This document shows, piece after piece, positions 1-7,923 of a DNA stretch of 37,701 nucleotides (its first letter is position 1; the number at the start of each line of letters is the position of its first letter). The DNA comes from a virus. Position numbers and translations under genes: made by a program. The DNA lies in the IMG/VR virus record IMGVR_UViG_3300011253_001008, positions 1 through 37,701 of that record; one strand, written 5' to 3'. The notes below the pieces were generated by a model that saw nothing but the letters and a program-made list of their open reading frames with translations, made no database searches and had not been told where the DNA came from.

Positions 1-27
1 CACATTGAGAGTTTTTTTATTTCCGCC

Positions 28-507
28 ATGTCTGAAAATCCTAAAGATCCGTTTGATGTGGACCTGTTTGGGGCACCGGCGGAACAGATCAAAGATCGCT
101 GGGGCCGCCCAAGTTTCCGAAAAACACCGGAAAATCAACGGCTTGTAGCGATGTTGCGCGGCGCGGGTTGGACGCAAGGCCGGATCGCGGCCTATATCGG
201 CACCTCGGAAAAGACTTTGCGCAAGAATTTTTCCCGTGAGTTGACCGCGGGCGCAGATCTCATTGAGGGCGATGCCCTGGCGGTTCTGCTCACCAAAATG
301 CGCCAGGGCAACAACGTGGCCACCAAAATGGTGCTTGAGGCGCTGGAAAAAGGCCGCGCCAAGCTGCCCCAGGGCGCGCAAGCCGCGGCCCAGGATGAGG
401 ATGAGGATGAGGCGGCCCCGGTGCTGGGCAAAAAGGCACGGCTCAAGCAAGAGGCCCAGAAACCAAAGGGATCTTGGGGCTTTATGGAAAAGGGCCGCCC
501 TAACTAA
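28..507 (+). CDS. terS: Terminase small subunit
   Basis: This 159-residue protein should recognise the packaging site and load the large terminase on DNA. Residues about 49-70 (WTQGRIAAYIGTSEKTLRKN) form a helix-turn-helix of the kind seen in phage small terminases. The C-terminal third is charged, with an acidic run (DEDEDE) and then basic residues, as expected for oligomerisation and contact with the large subunit. The stop overlaps the large-subunit start (TAATG at 505-509), so the two are translationally coupled. An HNH nuclease lies at the other end of the window, the usual partner just upstream of terS in a circular map. The ribosome site is weak. The family call rests on the HTH, the size and the position. 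Confidence 0.85.
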   Translation: MSENPKDPFDVDLFGAPAEQIKDRWGRPSFRKTPENQRLVAMLRGAGWTQGRIAAYIGTSEKTLRKNFSRELTAGADLIEGDALAVLLTKMRQGNNVATKMVLEALEKGRAKLPQGAQAAAQDEDEDEAAPVLGKKARLKQEAQKPKGSWGFMEKGRPN

Positions 508-2228
508 TGCCTTTCGACTTTTCCTGCACCGATTGGGAAGATCGGTTGCGGGCAGGTGAGGCACCCATGCCGGTTTTGCCGCTGGATGAGCCTCTGGCCG
601 ATTATGTGGCCGAGATCTTTGACCAGTTGCGGATCCCCGATGTGCCCGGCCAGCCCACCATGGGCGAAAGTGGCGCGGGCTGGTTCCGCGATATTATCCG
701 CGCGGCCTTTGCCGCCACCGATACCGCCACCGGCGCGCTTTTGGTGCGCGAGGTGTTTTGTCTGGTGCCCAAGAAAAACGGCAAAACCACTTACACCGCG
801 GCCCTGGGGATCACCGCGCTCTTACTCAATGAGATCCCCGGCGCTGAGTTGCTGATTATTTCCGCCACCCAGAAGGCGGCCGAGACCTGTTTTAACCAGG
901 CCAGGGGGATCATCCTGGCTGATGTGCCGCCCGAGGGGGGCGGTGATCCGTACCTGGTGGAGCGTTTCCAGATTAAGGACCACAAATCCGAGATCTATGA
1001 CCGCAAAACCGGGGCCACCCTCAAGGTCAAAAGCTTTGATGTAAAAGTGGTCACCGGCACCATTCCGCTTTTGGCGATTGTGGACGAATTGCACCTTTTG
1101 GGATCCATGGCCCGCGCGCAAAAAGTGCTGGCCCAGATCCGCGGCGGCATGATCACCCGGGAAAACTCGCTTTTGGTGTTTATCACCACCCAATCGGATG
1201 AGCCGCCCGCCGGGGTGTTTGCCAGTGAGTTGACCTATGCGCGCGGGGTGCGCGATGGCGAAATAAAGGAAAGCAACACCCTAGTGTGCCTCTATGAGTT
1301 CCCCGAGGCCATGCAAATTGATGAGGAAAAGCCCTGGCTGGATCCGGCCAACTGGGCCATGGTTTTGCCCAATCTCGGGGCCTCTATTTCCCTGCCTCGC
1401 TTGCAAGCTTTGTATCGCCAAGAGGCGTCAAAAGGCAAAGCGGCCCTCATTTTGTGGGCCTCGCAACACCTCAACATCCAAATTGGTCTGGCGCTGCATA
1501 ACAACCGCTGGATTGGTGTGGATTACTGGATGGCCGCCACCCAATCGGATCTGGATCTGGATGAGATCCTGGCCACGTCCGATTGCATTGTGGGCGGGGT
1601 GGATGGCGGCGGGCTGGATGATTTGATGGGCGTGGCCTTGATCGGCCGCTGCAAAGAAACCCGGCGCTGGCGCGGATGGGCGCGCGCCTGGGCGCAAGAG
1701 ATCGCGCTGGAACGGCGCAAAGAGATTGCCCCGCTTTTGGAGGGCTTTGAGGCCGATGGGGATCTGGTGATCTGCTCGGATCCCACCGAGGATCTGCACG
1801 GGGCCGCGGATCTCTTTGAGCGGGTGTCTGATGCGGGGCTTTTGCCCGCCCAATATGGGATCGGTTTGGACCCTTACGGGATCACCGCCCTAACGGATGA
1901 ATTGCGCGCCCGCGGGCTTGAGGAAACGCTTGTTTCCGTAGGGCAGGGCGCACGGCTTTCCCCGGCAATCTGGGGGCTTGAGCGCAAATTACAGGATGGC
2001 ACGTTTAAACACTGCGGCCAGCCTCTTTTAAATTGGTGCGTTTCCAACGCGCGATCCGAGCAACGCGGCAACGCGGTGCTGATCAACAAGGCAATCTCGG
2101 GAAAAGGCAAGATTGATCCGCTTATTGCGATCCTCAACGCCTTTGAACTGATGAGCCGCAACCCCGAGGTGACCAAAGCCGTGGTTTCACCTTGGGAAAA
2201 TCCAGATTTCCGCCTGGCGGCGGAATAG
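507..2228 (+). CDS. terL: Terminase large subunit (ATPase/nuclease)
   Basis: This is the packaging motor that cuts concatemers and pumps DNA into proheads. The N-terminal ATPase has a Walker A-like PKKNGKTT at residues about 88-95 and a Walker B IVDELH at about 191-196. The C-terminal RNase-H-like nuclease starts near residue 360 with GGVDGGGLDDLMG, where the Asp should bind metal. A second acidic segment, ICSDPTEDL, lies near residue 425. At 573 residues it is the normal length for HK97-type large terminases. The start overlaps the terS stop by one base, and the portal gene follows after 11 bases. Confidence 0.95.
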   Translation: MPFDFSCTDWEDRLRAGEAPMPVLPLDEPLADYVAEIFDQLRIPDVPGQPTMGESGAGWFRDIIRAAFAATDTATGALLVREVFCLVPKKNGKTTYTAALGITALLLNEIPGAELLIISATQKAAETCFNQARGIILADVPPEGGGDPYLVERFQIKDHKSEIYDRKTGATLKVKSFDVKVVTGTIPLLAIVDELHLLGSMARAQKVLAQIRGGMITRENSLLVFITTQSDEPPAGVFASELTYARGVRDGEIKESNTLVCLYEFPEAMQIDEEKPWLDPANWAMVLPNLGASISLPRLQALYRQEASKGKAALILWASQHLNIQIGLALHNNRWIGVDYWMAATQSDLDLDEILATSDCIVGGVDGGGLDDLMGVALIGRCKETRRWRGWARAWAQEIALERRKEIAPLLEGFEADGDLVICSDPTEDLHGAADLFERVSDAGLLPAQYGIGLDPYGITALTDELRARGLEETLVSVGQGARLSPAIWGLERKLQDGTFKHCGQPLLNWCVSNARSEQRGNAVLINKAISGKGKIDPLIAILNAFELMSRNPEVTKAVVSPWENPDFRLAAE

Positions 2229-2239
2229 CAGGGGGCCAA

Positions 2240-3526
2240 ATGATCCGCAATTTTCTACGCCGCAAAGACCGCCACCCCGATGCGGTGGCCGCAATTGAGC
2301 CTGAGGTGATCCCCGAGGCCCGCGCCGCCCAGACCATTGGCCAGATGGCTCAATCTGATCCGCGGATCATTGAGATCTTTGGCGGTGCTTTGGCCGGTGT
2401 GGATGGGCAACCTGTGACCATTGAGCGGGCTTTGCAAGTGCCCGCGATCTTTGGAGCTGTGCGGTTTTTGTCTGACACAATGGCGGCCCTGCCCATGCAG
2501 GTGGGCCAGGTGGAGGGCAACCGCATTGCGCCGGATCCTGATCACCCGATGGCAGATCTTTTGAACGTGGCCCCAAACCCTGAATTGACCGCCTTTGATT
2601 GGCGGCAAGGCGAGTTTGTGAGTTTCTTCACCCAGGGCCGCGCGGTGAGTTTCATTGAGCGCAACAAGCGCGACAAAGTGATAAATTTTTGGCCGGTGAA
2701 TGTGAATAATCTACGGGTTGAGCGGCGCAAAGGGCGGCGGCTTTATCACTACACTGAAAACGGCGACAGCGTGACATATAGCGCCGCGGATGTGCTGGAT
2801 CTGGTGTTTATGCCGGGCGCGGATGGGCTTTCGGCCCGTTCCCCGATCTTTAACAACGCCTCAACCATTGGCCTAGCCCTGGCGGTGAGCGCCTATGGTG
2901 CCCGGTTCTTTAAGAATGGTGGGATCCCGCCCTTTGCCTTGCAAGGCCCCTTTCAATCCCCCGGCGCTCTGGACCGCTCTGCGGATGATATGCGCCGCGC
3001 GGTGGAACGATCTGCGGCGGGCGAAAGCAACACCATTTCTGTGCCCGATGGCCATGAGATCAAGGCCCTGGGTGTGGATCCTGAAAAGATGCAGATGGTG
3101 GAGGTCAAGAAATTCTTGATTGAGGAATTTGCCCGGATTTACAACATCCCGCCGGTGTTTTTGCAAGATCTGAGCAATGGTTTGGTGAGCAACACCGAGC
3201 AGCAAGATTTGAACCTGATCAAGCATACATTGATGCCGCTGGCGGTGAAATATGAGCAGCAAACCAATCTCAAACTCTTTGGCCGGGCGCGGCGCGGCGA
3301 CAATGCCCGCTCTGATTTTAACGCGCTATCGCGCGGGGATCTGAAATCACGGGCTGAGGCCATCGCCCGCCAGATCCATTCCGGCCAGATCACGCCAGAT
3401 GAGGCGCGCCTGGATGATGGCCGCCCCAATATGCCCGGCGGCAACCAACTTTATATCCAGGGCGCAACCGTGCCCCTGGTCAACTCTGGAAAAGATGAGG
3501 GAACTGGCAATGAACAAGAAAGCTGA
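2240..3526 (+). CDS. Portal protein
   Basis: This 428-residue protein forms the dodecameric ring at the capsid vertex through which DNA is packaged and ejected (HK97-type Phage_portal family). I chose the ATG at 2240, giving MIRNFLRRKD, because AGGGGG lies just before it. An in-frame ATG at 2192 would overlap the large-terminase end by 37 bases. Supporting motifs are ALQVPAIFGAVRFLSDTMAALP near the N-terminus (shown here in part), LSARSPIF in the middle and FLIEEFARIYNIPPVFLQD near residue 300. All are typical of the family. The 3' end overlaps the start of the protease gene by 17 bases. Confidence 0.93.
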   Translation: MIRNFLRRKDRHPDAVAAIEPEVIPEARAAQTIGQMAQSDPRIIEIFGGALAGVDGQPVTIERALQVPAIFGAVRFLSDTMAALPMQVGQVEGNRIAPDPDHPMADLLNVAPNPELTAFDWRQGEFVSFFTQGRAVSFIERNKRDKVINFWPVNVNNLRVERRKGRRLYHYTENGDSVTYSAADVLDLVFMPGADGLSARSPIFNNASTIGLALAVSAYGARFFKNGGIPPFALQGPFQSPGALDRSADDMRRAVERSAAGESNTISVPDGHEIKALGVDPEKMQMVEVKKFLIEEFARIYNIPPVFLQDLSNGLVSNTEQQDLNLIKHTLMPLAVKYEQQTNLKLFGRARRGDNARSDFNALSRGDLKSRAEAIARQIHSGQITPDEARLDDGRPNMPGGNQLYIQGATVPLVNSGKDEGTGNEQES

Positions 3527-4088
3527 GACCCGCGGCGGCCACCCGGCCGAGTTCCGCGAGGATGAGGCCACCGGCCTGGTGGGGGTGCGCGGCCATGCCG
3601 TGGTTTATGATGAATGGGCCGACATTGGCGGCTGGTTTGAGGAACGCATTGCCCCCGGCGCGCTGGATAACGTGCTGGGTGATGATGTTGTGTTTCTAGT
3701 CAACCATGAGGGCTTGCCCCTGGCGCGCAATGGATCGGGCACCCTGAAATTATCCACCGATGCCCGCGGTGTGATTGCAGAAACAGATCTGGACCCTTCG
3801 GATCCTGACGTGGCCCGGGTGATCCCGAAAATGCGCCGCGGGGATCTGGATAAAATGTCTTTTGCGTTCCGCGTGGCCCGTGAGGAATGGGATGAAACCG
3901 GCGAGATCCCGAAACGGACCATTCTGGAAGTCTCTGAGTTTATCGACGTGTCAATCGTCACCCATCCCGCTTACGGCGGCACCGATATTGGCCTGCGAAG
4001 CCTTGAGGCGCACCGCACCGCCGCGGGCAACACCCGCGCCGCCACCGCTACCCGCCGGATGCGGATGGGCTTGGCTCTGACGACCTAA
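3510..4088 (+). CDS. Prohead maturation protease (HK97 gp4 / U35 type)
   Basis: This 192-residue serine protease should remove the scaffold-like N-terminal domain of the major capsid protein during head maturation. The family's catalytic His is visible in VNHEG (H66) and the Ser in KMSFAF (S117). The stretch EFIDVSIVTHPAYGGTDIGL is also typical. The start at 3510 (MNKKAETRGG) is preceded by GAGG at the right distance. A longer reading frame from 3399 would be mostly overlap with the portal and is unlikely. The capsid gene is the next gene but is separated by two hairpins, one a strong terminator. Confidence 0.93.
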   Translation: MNKKAETRGGHPAEFREDEATGLVGVRGHAVVYDEWADIGGWFEERIAPGALDNVLGDDVVFLVNHEGLPLARNGSGTLKLSTDARGVIAETDLDPSDPDVARVIPKMRRGDLDKMSFAFRVAREEWDETGEIPKRTILEVSEFIDVSIVTHPAYGGTDIGLRSLEAHRTAAGNTRAATATRRMRMGLALTT

Positions 4089-4104
4089 ACCACCCCCTGA
4101 CATA

Positions 4105-4123
4105 GCGGGCCGATCTGGCCCGC
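4105..4123 (+). terminator. GC-rich hairpin after the protease gene
   Basis: GCGGGCC (4105-4111) and GGCCCGC (4117-4123) form a 7-bp perfect stem with a GATCT loop, starting 16 bases past the protease stop. It has no T-run of its own. It may act with the stronger terminator 30 bases downstream, as an RNA-processing or 3'-end stabilising structure. Confidence 0.45.
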
Positions 4124-4156
4124 CCGAGATCTTGCGCCCGCGCGCAAGTGAGTGAC

Positions 4157-4184
4157 CCCGCGCCCCCTGGCGCGGGTTTTTTTT
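4157..4184 (+). terminator. Intrinsic terminator upstream of the major capsid gene
   Basis: CCCGCGCC (4157-4164) pairs perfectly with GGCGCGGG (4169-4176) around a CCCT loop and is followed by eight T residues (4177-4184). This is a textbook rho-independent terminator placed inside the late operon, 26 bases before the capsid start. It should stop or reduce transcription from the packaging genes. That implies either a promoter inside the 4185-4209 gap or upstream sequence, or antitermination. Confidence 0.85.
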
Positions 4185-4209
4185 GACCTATGACATATGA
4201 GGAAAACCA

Positions 4210-5496
4210 ATGTCTAAGACACCTAAGGAACTGCGCGCGGCCCGCGCTACAATCGTGGCCAACGCCCGCTCGAAAATGGATGAGATCAAGGACGACACGC
4301 CAGAAGCGCGCGCCGCCGAGATTGAGGGCGAATTTGACCGCATGATGGAAGATGCGGCCAAGCTGGAACGCCAGGCCACCCGCCTGGAAAACCTTGAGGC
4401 GGCCGAGCGCAGCTTGAACGCTGGCGATGATCGCCGCCCCCAGGGCGAGGACACCAACGCCCGCGGCGGTGCGCCTGAGGGCCAGGAAGTTTCCCACCGG
4501 GATGCTTTCCATGCCTATCTGCGTAATGCGGGCCAAGTGTTTGCAATGGATCCCGAGGCGCGCGCGGTTTTGCAGCGCCATGCCTCTGAGTTCAGCGCCG
4601 AGCAGCGCGCCCAGATCGCGGGCACAAACACTTCGGGCGGCTATCTGGTGCCAGATGAGCAAATGGCGGCGATTGTCAAAGCTATGGCGGCCTGGGGGCC
4701 GATGTATGCTGATGATTTCTGCACCGTGATCAAAACCGATGGCGGCGGCACCCTGCCGATCCCAACAGTTGACGATACCGGCAAAACCGCCGAGGCCACC
4801 GCAACCGAGGGCGCAACGCTTACGGATGATGGCGGCAAAGATGTGGAATTTGGCCGCAAAGATCTCGGGGATTACATGATTGATACGGAATGGCTGCGCC
4901 TTTCCATTCAATTTATTACCGGCTCTTATGAAAATGCCGAGCGGTTGATCGCTGATCTGCTGGGCGAACGCCTGGGCAAAAAGGCCAACGCTTGGCTGAC
5001 CACCGGCACCGGCACCAGCCAACCGCAAGGCATTGTGACCGGATCGGCGGCGGGCAAAACCCTGGCGTCAATTGCTGCAATCACCTCGGATGAACTGGTG
5101 GATCTGGTGCATTCGGTGGATCCAGCCTACCGCGGCGCGCCAAAATTCCGCGCGATGTTCAACGACAACACCCATTTGGCATTGAACAAGCTGAAAGATG
5201 GCCAGGGCAATTATCTGCTGACCAATGAGGGCGGCGGTGATGAGGTGCTGCGGATCGGGGCCACCAAGGTCAAGTTTGCGATCAACCAAGCCATGGCCGA
5301 CATTGGCGCAAATGCCAAACCCATTGTGCTGGGCGATTTTGGCAAATTCTATGTGCGCAAGATCGGCAACCCGATTGTGGGCGCGATCCAGGATAAAGAC
5401 TTTTTCCCGGGTTTCGGCATGGCCGGTTTTGCCCGCCTGGATGGTGTTGTGGGTGACACCCGCGCGATCAAACACGCGGTTTGCCCCGCGTCCTAA
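4210..5496 (+). CDS. Major capsid protein (HK97 gp5-like)
   Basis: This 428-residue protein forms the icosahedral shell. Residues 1 to about 100 are helical and charged (coiled-coil-like), matching the scaffolding delta domain that the protease removes. The HK97-fold body begins near AGTNTSGGYLVPDE, where the GGYLVP motif is characteristic of the family, and ends in GFARLDGVVGDTRAIKHAV. The spacing of LLGERLGKKANAWLTTGTGT and NDNTHLALNKLKD also fits. The ATG at 4210 is preceded by ATGAGGAAAACCA, which holds a GAGG ribosome site. Terminator-like hairpins flank the gene on both sides, so it may be transcribed as its own unit. Confidence 0.96.
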   Translation: MSKTPKELRAARATIVANARSKMDEIKDDTPEARAAEIEGEFDRMMEDAAKLERQATRLENLEAAERSLNAGDDRRPQGEDTNARGGAPEGQEVSHRDAFHAYLRNAGQVFAMDPEARAVLQRHASEFSAEQRAQIAGTNTSGGYLVPDEQMAAIVKAMAAWGPMYADDFCTVIKTDGGGTLPIPTVDDTGKTAEATATEGATLTDDGGKDVEFGRKDLGDYMIDTEWLRLSIQFITGSYENAERLIADLLGERLGKKANAWLTTGTGTSQPQGIVTGSAAGKTLASIAAITSDELVDLVHSVDPAYRGAPKFRAMFNDNTHLALNKLKDGQGNYLLTNEGGGDEVLRIGATKVKFAINQAMADIGANAKPIVLGDFGKFYVRKIGNPIVGAIQDKDFFPGFGMAGFARLDGVVGDTRAIKHAVCPAS

Positions 5497-5516
5497 TCCT
5501 TAACTGGATCTCTTGG

Positions 5517-5540
5517 GGGCGGCTTTCGGGCCGCCCTTTT
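5517..5540 (+). terminator. Terminator-like hairpin after the capsid gene
   Basis: GGGCGGC (5517-5523) pairs with GCCGCCC (5530-5536) around a TTTCGG loop and is followed by TTTT then CCC. The short T-run makes this a weaker terminator than the one before the gene, possibly allowing partial read-through to the connector genes. Confidence 0.7.
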
Positions 5541-5569
5541 CCCATATCTGCCCTTGAAAGGGGATCGAA

Positions 5570-5986
5570 ATGACAAAAGTTAAGGTGAAATTGTTGGTTC
5601 CGCGCTCTGGCCCGATGGGCGCGCAAAACCGCGGCGATACCGTGGAAGTTGGTGCCGCTGAGGCCAAACGCATGTTGGCCGCGGGCCAGGTTGAACCCTT
5701 GAGCGGTGCCGCTGAAAAGGCCGTTGCCGCGCTGGATGCCAAGGCCGAAAAGGCCAGCAAACCCACAAAGGCCCAAAAAGCCGCCGCAAAGCGCGCCGAG
5801 GATGCCGCCGCCGCTGAGGCCGCAAAGGCCGCTGAGGATGCCGCCGCCGCTGAGGCCGCAAAGGTCGCTGAGGATGCCGCCGCCGCTGAGGCCGCAAAGG
5901 TCGCTGAGGATGCCGCCGCCGCTGAGGCCGCAAAGGCCGCCGAGGATGCCGCCGCCGCTGAGGCCAGCAAAGACGCTGAGGCATAA
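5570..5986 (+). CDS. Small virion-region protein with Ala/Glu-rich repeat tail
   Basis: This 138-residue protein of unknown function lies between the capsid and the first connector. Residues 1 to about 45 form a small domain (VKVKLLVPRSGP, then GDTVEVGAAEAKRMLAAGQV). The rest is a highly helical, low-complexity tail of a 12-residue unit, AEDAAAAEAAKA, repeated about five times. The N-terminal domain resembles the 58-residue protein at 7744-7920 in length, motif order and its ending 'AK..L..GqaE.v', so the two may be paralogues. A good AAAGG ribosome site precedes the ATG. It could be a head decoration or assembly factor, but I do not recognise a named family. Confidence 0.75.
   Translation: MTKVKVKLLVPRSGPMGAQNRGDTVEVGAAEAKRMLAAGQVEPLSGAAEKAVAALDAKAEKASKPTKAQKAAAKRAEDAAAAEAAKAAEDAAAAEAAKVAEDAAAAEAAKVAEDAAAAEAAKAAEDAAAAEASKDAEA
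5797..5980 (+). repeat. 36-bp tandem repeat, about five copies, in coding sequence
   Basis: The unit begins GAGGATGCCGCCGCCGCTGA and is 36 bp (12 codons) long, with near-identical copies differing mainly by GCC versus GTC and GCT versus GCC. The last copy is partly diverged (GCCAGCAAAGAC). Copies this similar at the DNA level suggest recent expansion by slippage or unequal exchange. Confidence 0.9.
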
Positions 5987-5991
5987 GCGCC

Positions 5992-6576
5992 ATGTGGAGC
6001 CAGGTGAGCGTTAAAACCCCGCCAGCAACCTTGCCGGTGTTGGTTGCCGATCTCAAGGCGCGGTTGCGCATTGAGGGCGATGATGAAAACACCCTTTTGG
6101 CGTCACTCTTGCGTGAGGCCGCCGCTATGGTGGATGGCCCCGCCGGGATTGGCGTGGCGCTTTTGGCGCAAACCTGGACCCTGGCCCCGCCGCGCTTTGC
6201 GGCCGAGATACTTTTGCCAGGCTGGCCGGTGACCGGCGTGGCCGAAGTGCGCTATCTGGATGCCGCCGGTGATTGGCAAGTGGTGGATCCGGCGGTGTAT
6301 CGCCTGGCCGCCACCCCCGAGCCTGCGCGCCTGGCGCTCAACCCGGGCCAATCCTGGCCCAGCGTTCCCACCGGCCCCGGCCGGATCCAGATTGATTACA
6401 CCCTTGGGGCCGCCACCCGCGCGGATCTGGATGCAAGCCTGGTCACCGCCCTTTGCCTCATGGCGGGGCATTACTACGAAAACCGCGAGGCCGCTGCGCC
6501 TGGCCGCGGCATGGCTGAGATCCCCCTGGGGGCAAGCGCCATCCTGGCCCGGCACCGCCGCGGATCGGTGGCCTAA
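5992..6576 (+). CDS. Head-tail connector (gp6-like)
   Basis: This 194-residue protein matches the phage gp6-like head-tail connector family, which forms the ring below the portal. The N-terminus (LPVLVADLKARLRIEGDDEN, then LLREAAAMVDGPAG) is the conserved helical part that follows the pattern 'DLK..LRI..d.eD..L..ll..A'. The middle holds the usual beta-rich insertion, and the C-terminus (LCLMAGHYYENREA) is the conserved helix with a characteristic HYYENRE. It overlaps the next gene by one base (TAATG). Confidence 0.85.
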   Translation: MWSQVSVKTPPATLPVLVADLKARLRIEGDDENTLLASLLREAAAMVDGPAGIGVALLAQTWTLAPPRFAAEILLPGWPVTGVAEVRYLDAAGDWQVVDPAVYRLAATPEPARLALNPGQSWPSVPTGPGRIQIDYTLGAATRADLDASLVTALCLMAGHYYENREAAAPGRGMAEIPLGASAILARHRRGSVA

Positions 6577-6920
6577 TGGCCCAGGCGGGGAAATTCAGAG
6601 ACCGGGCGCGATTTGAGCGCCAGGCGGTGGGTGATGCGGATGCCGATGGCAACCCGGTGGCCGATGCTTGGGATCATGTTTGCACCCTTTGGGGGGATCT
6701 GCGCGAAACCCCCGGCCGTGAGGTGATTGCGGCGGGCGGCCAAGAGGCCAGCGCCACCGGCACCTTGCGCCTGCGCGCCAGCACCCAATCGCGGGCGATC
6801 ACCGCGGCGGATCGCGTCCAGATCCGCGGTGCTTATTGGTCCATTGTGGGCCTGCCCACCCAGGTGGATGCGCGCGGCACTGTGATTGAGTTCCGTTTGA
6901 GCAAAGGCGGTGCGATGTGA
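6576..6920 (+). CDS. Head closure / head-tail joining protein
   Basis: This 114-residue protein fits the Phage_H_T_join (SPP1 gp16-like) family, a beta-barrel that closes the head below the connector. Evidence is the opening GKFRDRARFERQA, the central W-x-DLRETPGREV pattern, and a C-terminal YWSIVGLPTQVDARGTVIE, where 'I.G.p..D.....i.i.c' is typical. It overlaps both neighbours (TAATG upstream, GTGA downstream), which fits co-translation of the connector set. Confidence 0.85.
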   Translation: MAQAGKFRDRARFERQAVGDADADGNPVADAWDHVCTLWGDLRETPGREVIAAGGQEASATGTLRLRASTQSRAITAADRVQIRGAYWSIVGLPTQVDARGTVIEFRLSKGGAM

Positions 6921-7330
6921 ATGAGAAAAAGGCTATCAGGCGCGCCCTGATTGCGGCGCTCAAGGCCGATGTGGACGTGGCGGCCCTGGTGGGTGGCCGG
7001 ATCTATTCAAACGTGCCTGACACCCGCGTTTATCCATATCTGCGCTTTGGCCCAATCCAATCGGTTGAGGATGATGCCGAGGGCCTGCGCTCTTTTGAGG
7101 TGAATGTGCAAATTGATGCCTTTTCCCGCGCCGAGGGCGTGGTGGAGGTTGAGGATCTACTGGCCGCCGCCCGCGCCGCGATCCACAAGGTGGATCTCAC
7201 CCTTGCGGGGGATTACCGGCTGATTGTGGGCCGGGTGGTGTCGGATCGGCAATTCAGCCAACGCGATGGCGAAACGGCCCAGGGGATCTTGACCTATGAG
7301 GCCGATATTCAAGAGGGGCCTTGCGCCTAA
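6917..7330 (+). CDS. Tail completion protein (DUF3168)
   Basis: This 137-residue protein is DUF3168-like, the tail terminator placed between neck and tail tube. Motifs are an N-terminal helix (RRALIAALKADVDVAALVGGRI), DTRVYPYLRFGP, and a beta-strand block VNVQIDAFSR. The start is GTG at 6917 within a GTGA overlap. The ATG four bases later is out of frame, so GTG is the only sensible start. In most relatives this gene follows the HK97-gp10-like gene, but here it precedes it. Confidence 0.82.
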   Translation: MNEKKAIRRALIAALKADVDVAALVGGRIYSNVPDTRVYPYLRFGPIQSVEDDAEGLRSFEVNVQIDAFSRAEGVVEVEDLLAAARAAIHKVDLTLAGDYRLIVGRVVSDRQFSQRDGETAQGILTYEADIQEGPCA

Positions 7331-7333
7331 ATC

Positions 7334-7747
7334 ATGGTCCAGGGTTTGGCCGAGTTTCAACGCCGCTGGGGGGCAATCCCTGACGCGGTGCGGATCAATG
7401 TGCGCGCCGCCATGGAAAACGCGGCCGAGGATCTGGTGCAAGAGATTTGGCAATATGCCCCCTTTGATGAGGGCACCCTGGCCAATTCCATAGGCTGGAC
7501 CTGGGGCGATGCCCCGGCGGGCACCCTGGTTTTAGGCACTGCATCCTCGGGCAAAGAATATGGCGCGCTGCGGATCACCATTTACGTGGGCGGCGGTGAT
7601 GCCTTTCACGCCCCTTTTATCGAATTTGGCACCGAGAAAATGCCCGCCCAGCCGTTCTTTTTCCCGGTGTGGCGCGCCCGGCGCAAGAAAATCCGCGCGC
7701 GGATCGCCGCGGCCATGAGGAAAGCAATAAGGGACGCAATCCGATGA
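7334..7747 (+). CDS. Neck protein, HK97 gp10-like
   Basis: This 137-residue protein is of the HK97-gp10-like family that sits at the head-tail interface. The family signature appears as APFDEGTLANSIGW (P-x-D-x-G-x-L-x-x-S), then YVGGGDAFHAPFIEFGTEKM and PFFFPVW, where 'fiEfGT....p.PFl.Pa' is diagnostic. The C-terminus is a basic helix. It overlaps the following small gene by four bases (ATGA). Confidence 0.88.
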   Translation: MVQGLAEFQRRWGAIPDAVRINVRAAMENAAEDLVQEIWQYAPFDEGTLANSIGWTWGDAPAGTLVLGTASSGKEYGALRITIYVGGGDAFHAPFIEFGTEKMPAQPFFFPVWRARRKKIRARIAAAMRKAIRDAIR

Positions 7748-7920
7748 AACTACGCGCTTTGAAAGATCTGCATGTGCGGATCACGTCCGGCCGCTCTGTG
7801 AGCCATGCCGCCGGAACTGAGTTCTCTGCAAAATCTGTGACCGCTAAGGCGCTGATTAAGCAGGGCGATGCGGAGGCCGTGGTGGCCGATGCCAACCCAA
7901 CAGACCCAAAGGAGACTTAA
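7744..7920 (+). CDS. Small protein of unknown function in the tail region
   Basis: This 58-residue protein (MKLRALKDLHVRITSGRSVS...) starts at the ATG in an ATGA overlap with the neck gene. Its last codons carry AAAGGAG, the ribosome site of the tail tube gene. It looks like the N-terminal domain of the 5570-5986 product: a strand pair, a 'Gtef' turn, then an 'AK.L...GdAE.V' helix. I know no function for it. Its place just before the tube gene is shared by small beta proteins in other siphophages. Confidence 0.7.
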   Translation: MKLRALKDLHVRITSGRSVSHAAGTEFSAKSVTAKALIKQGDAEAVVADANPTDPKET

Positions 7921-7923
7921 AAC

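Noticed and set aside
4048-5028. 326-codon minus-strand frame opposite the capsid gene
   Set aside because: It is antisense to the major capsid protein with shadow-like composition, and crosses two terminators.
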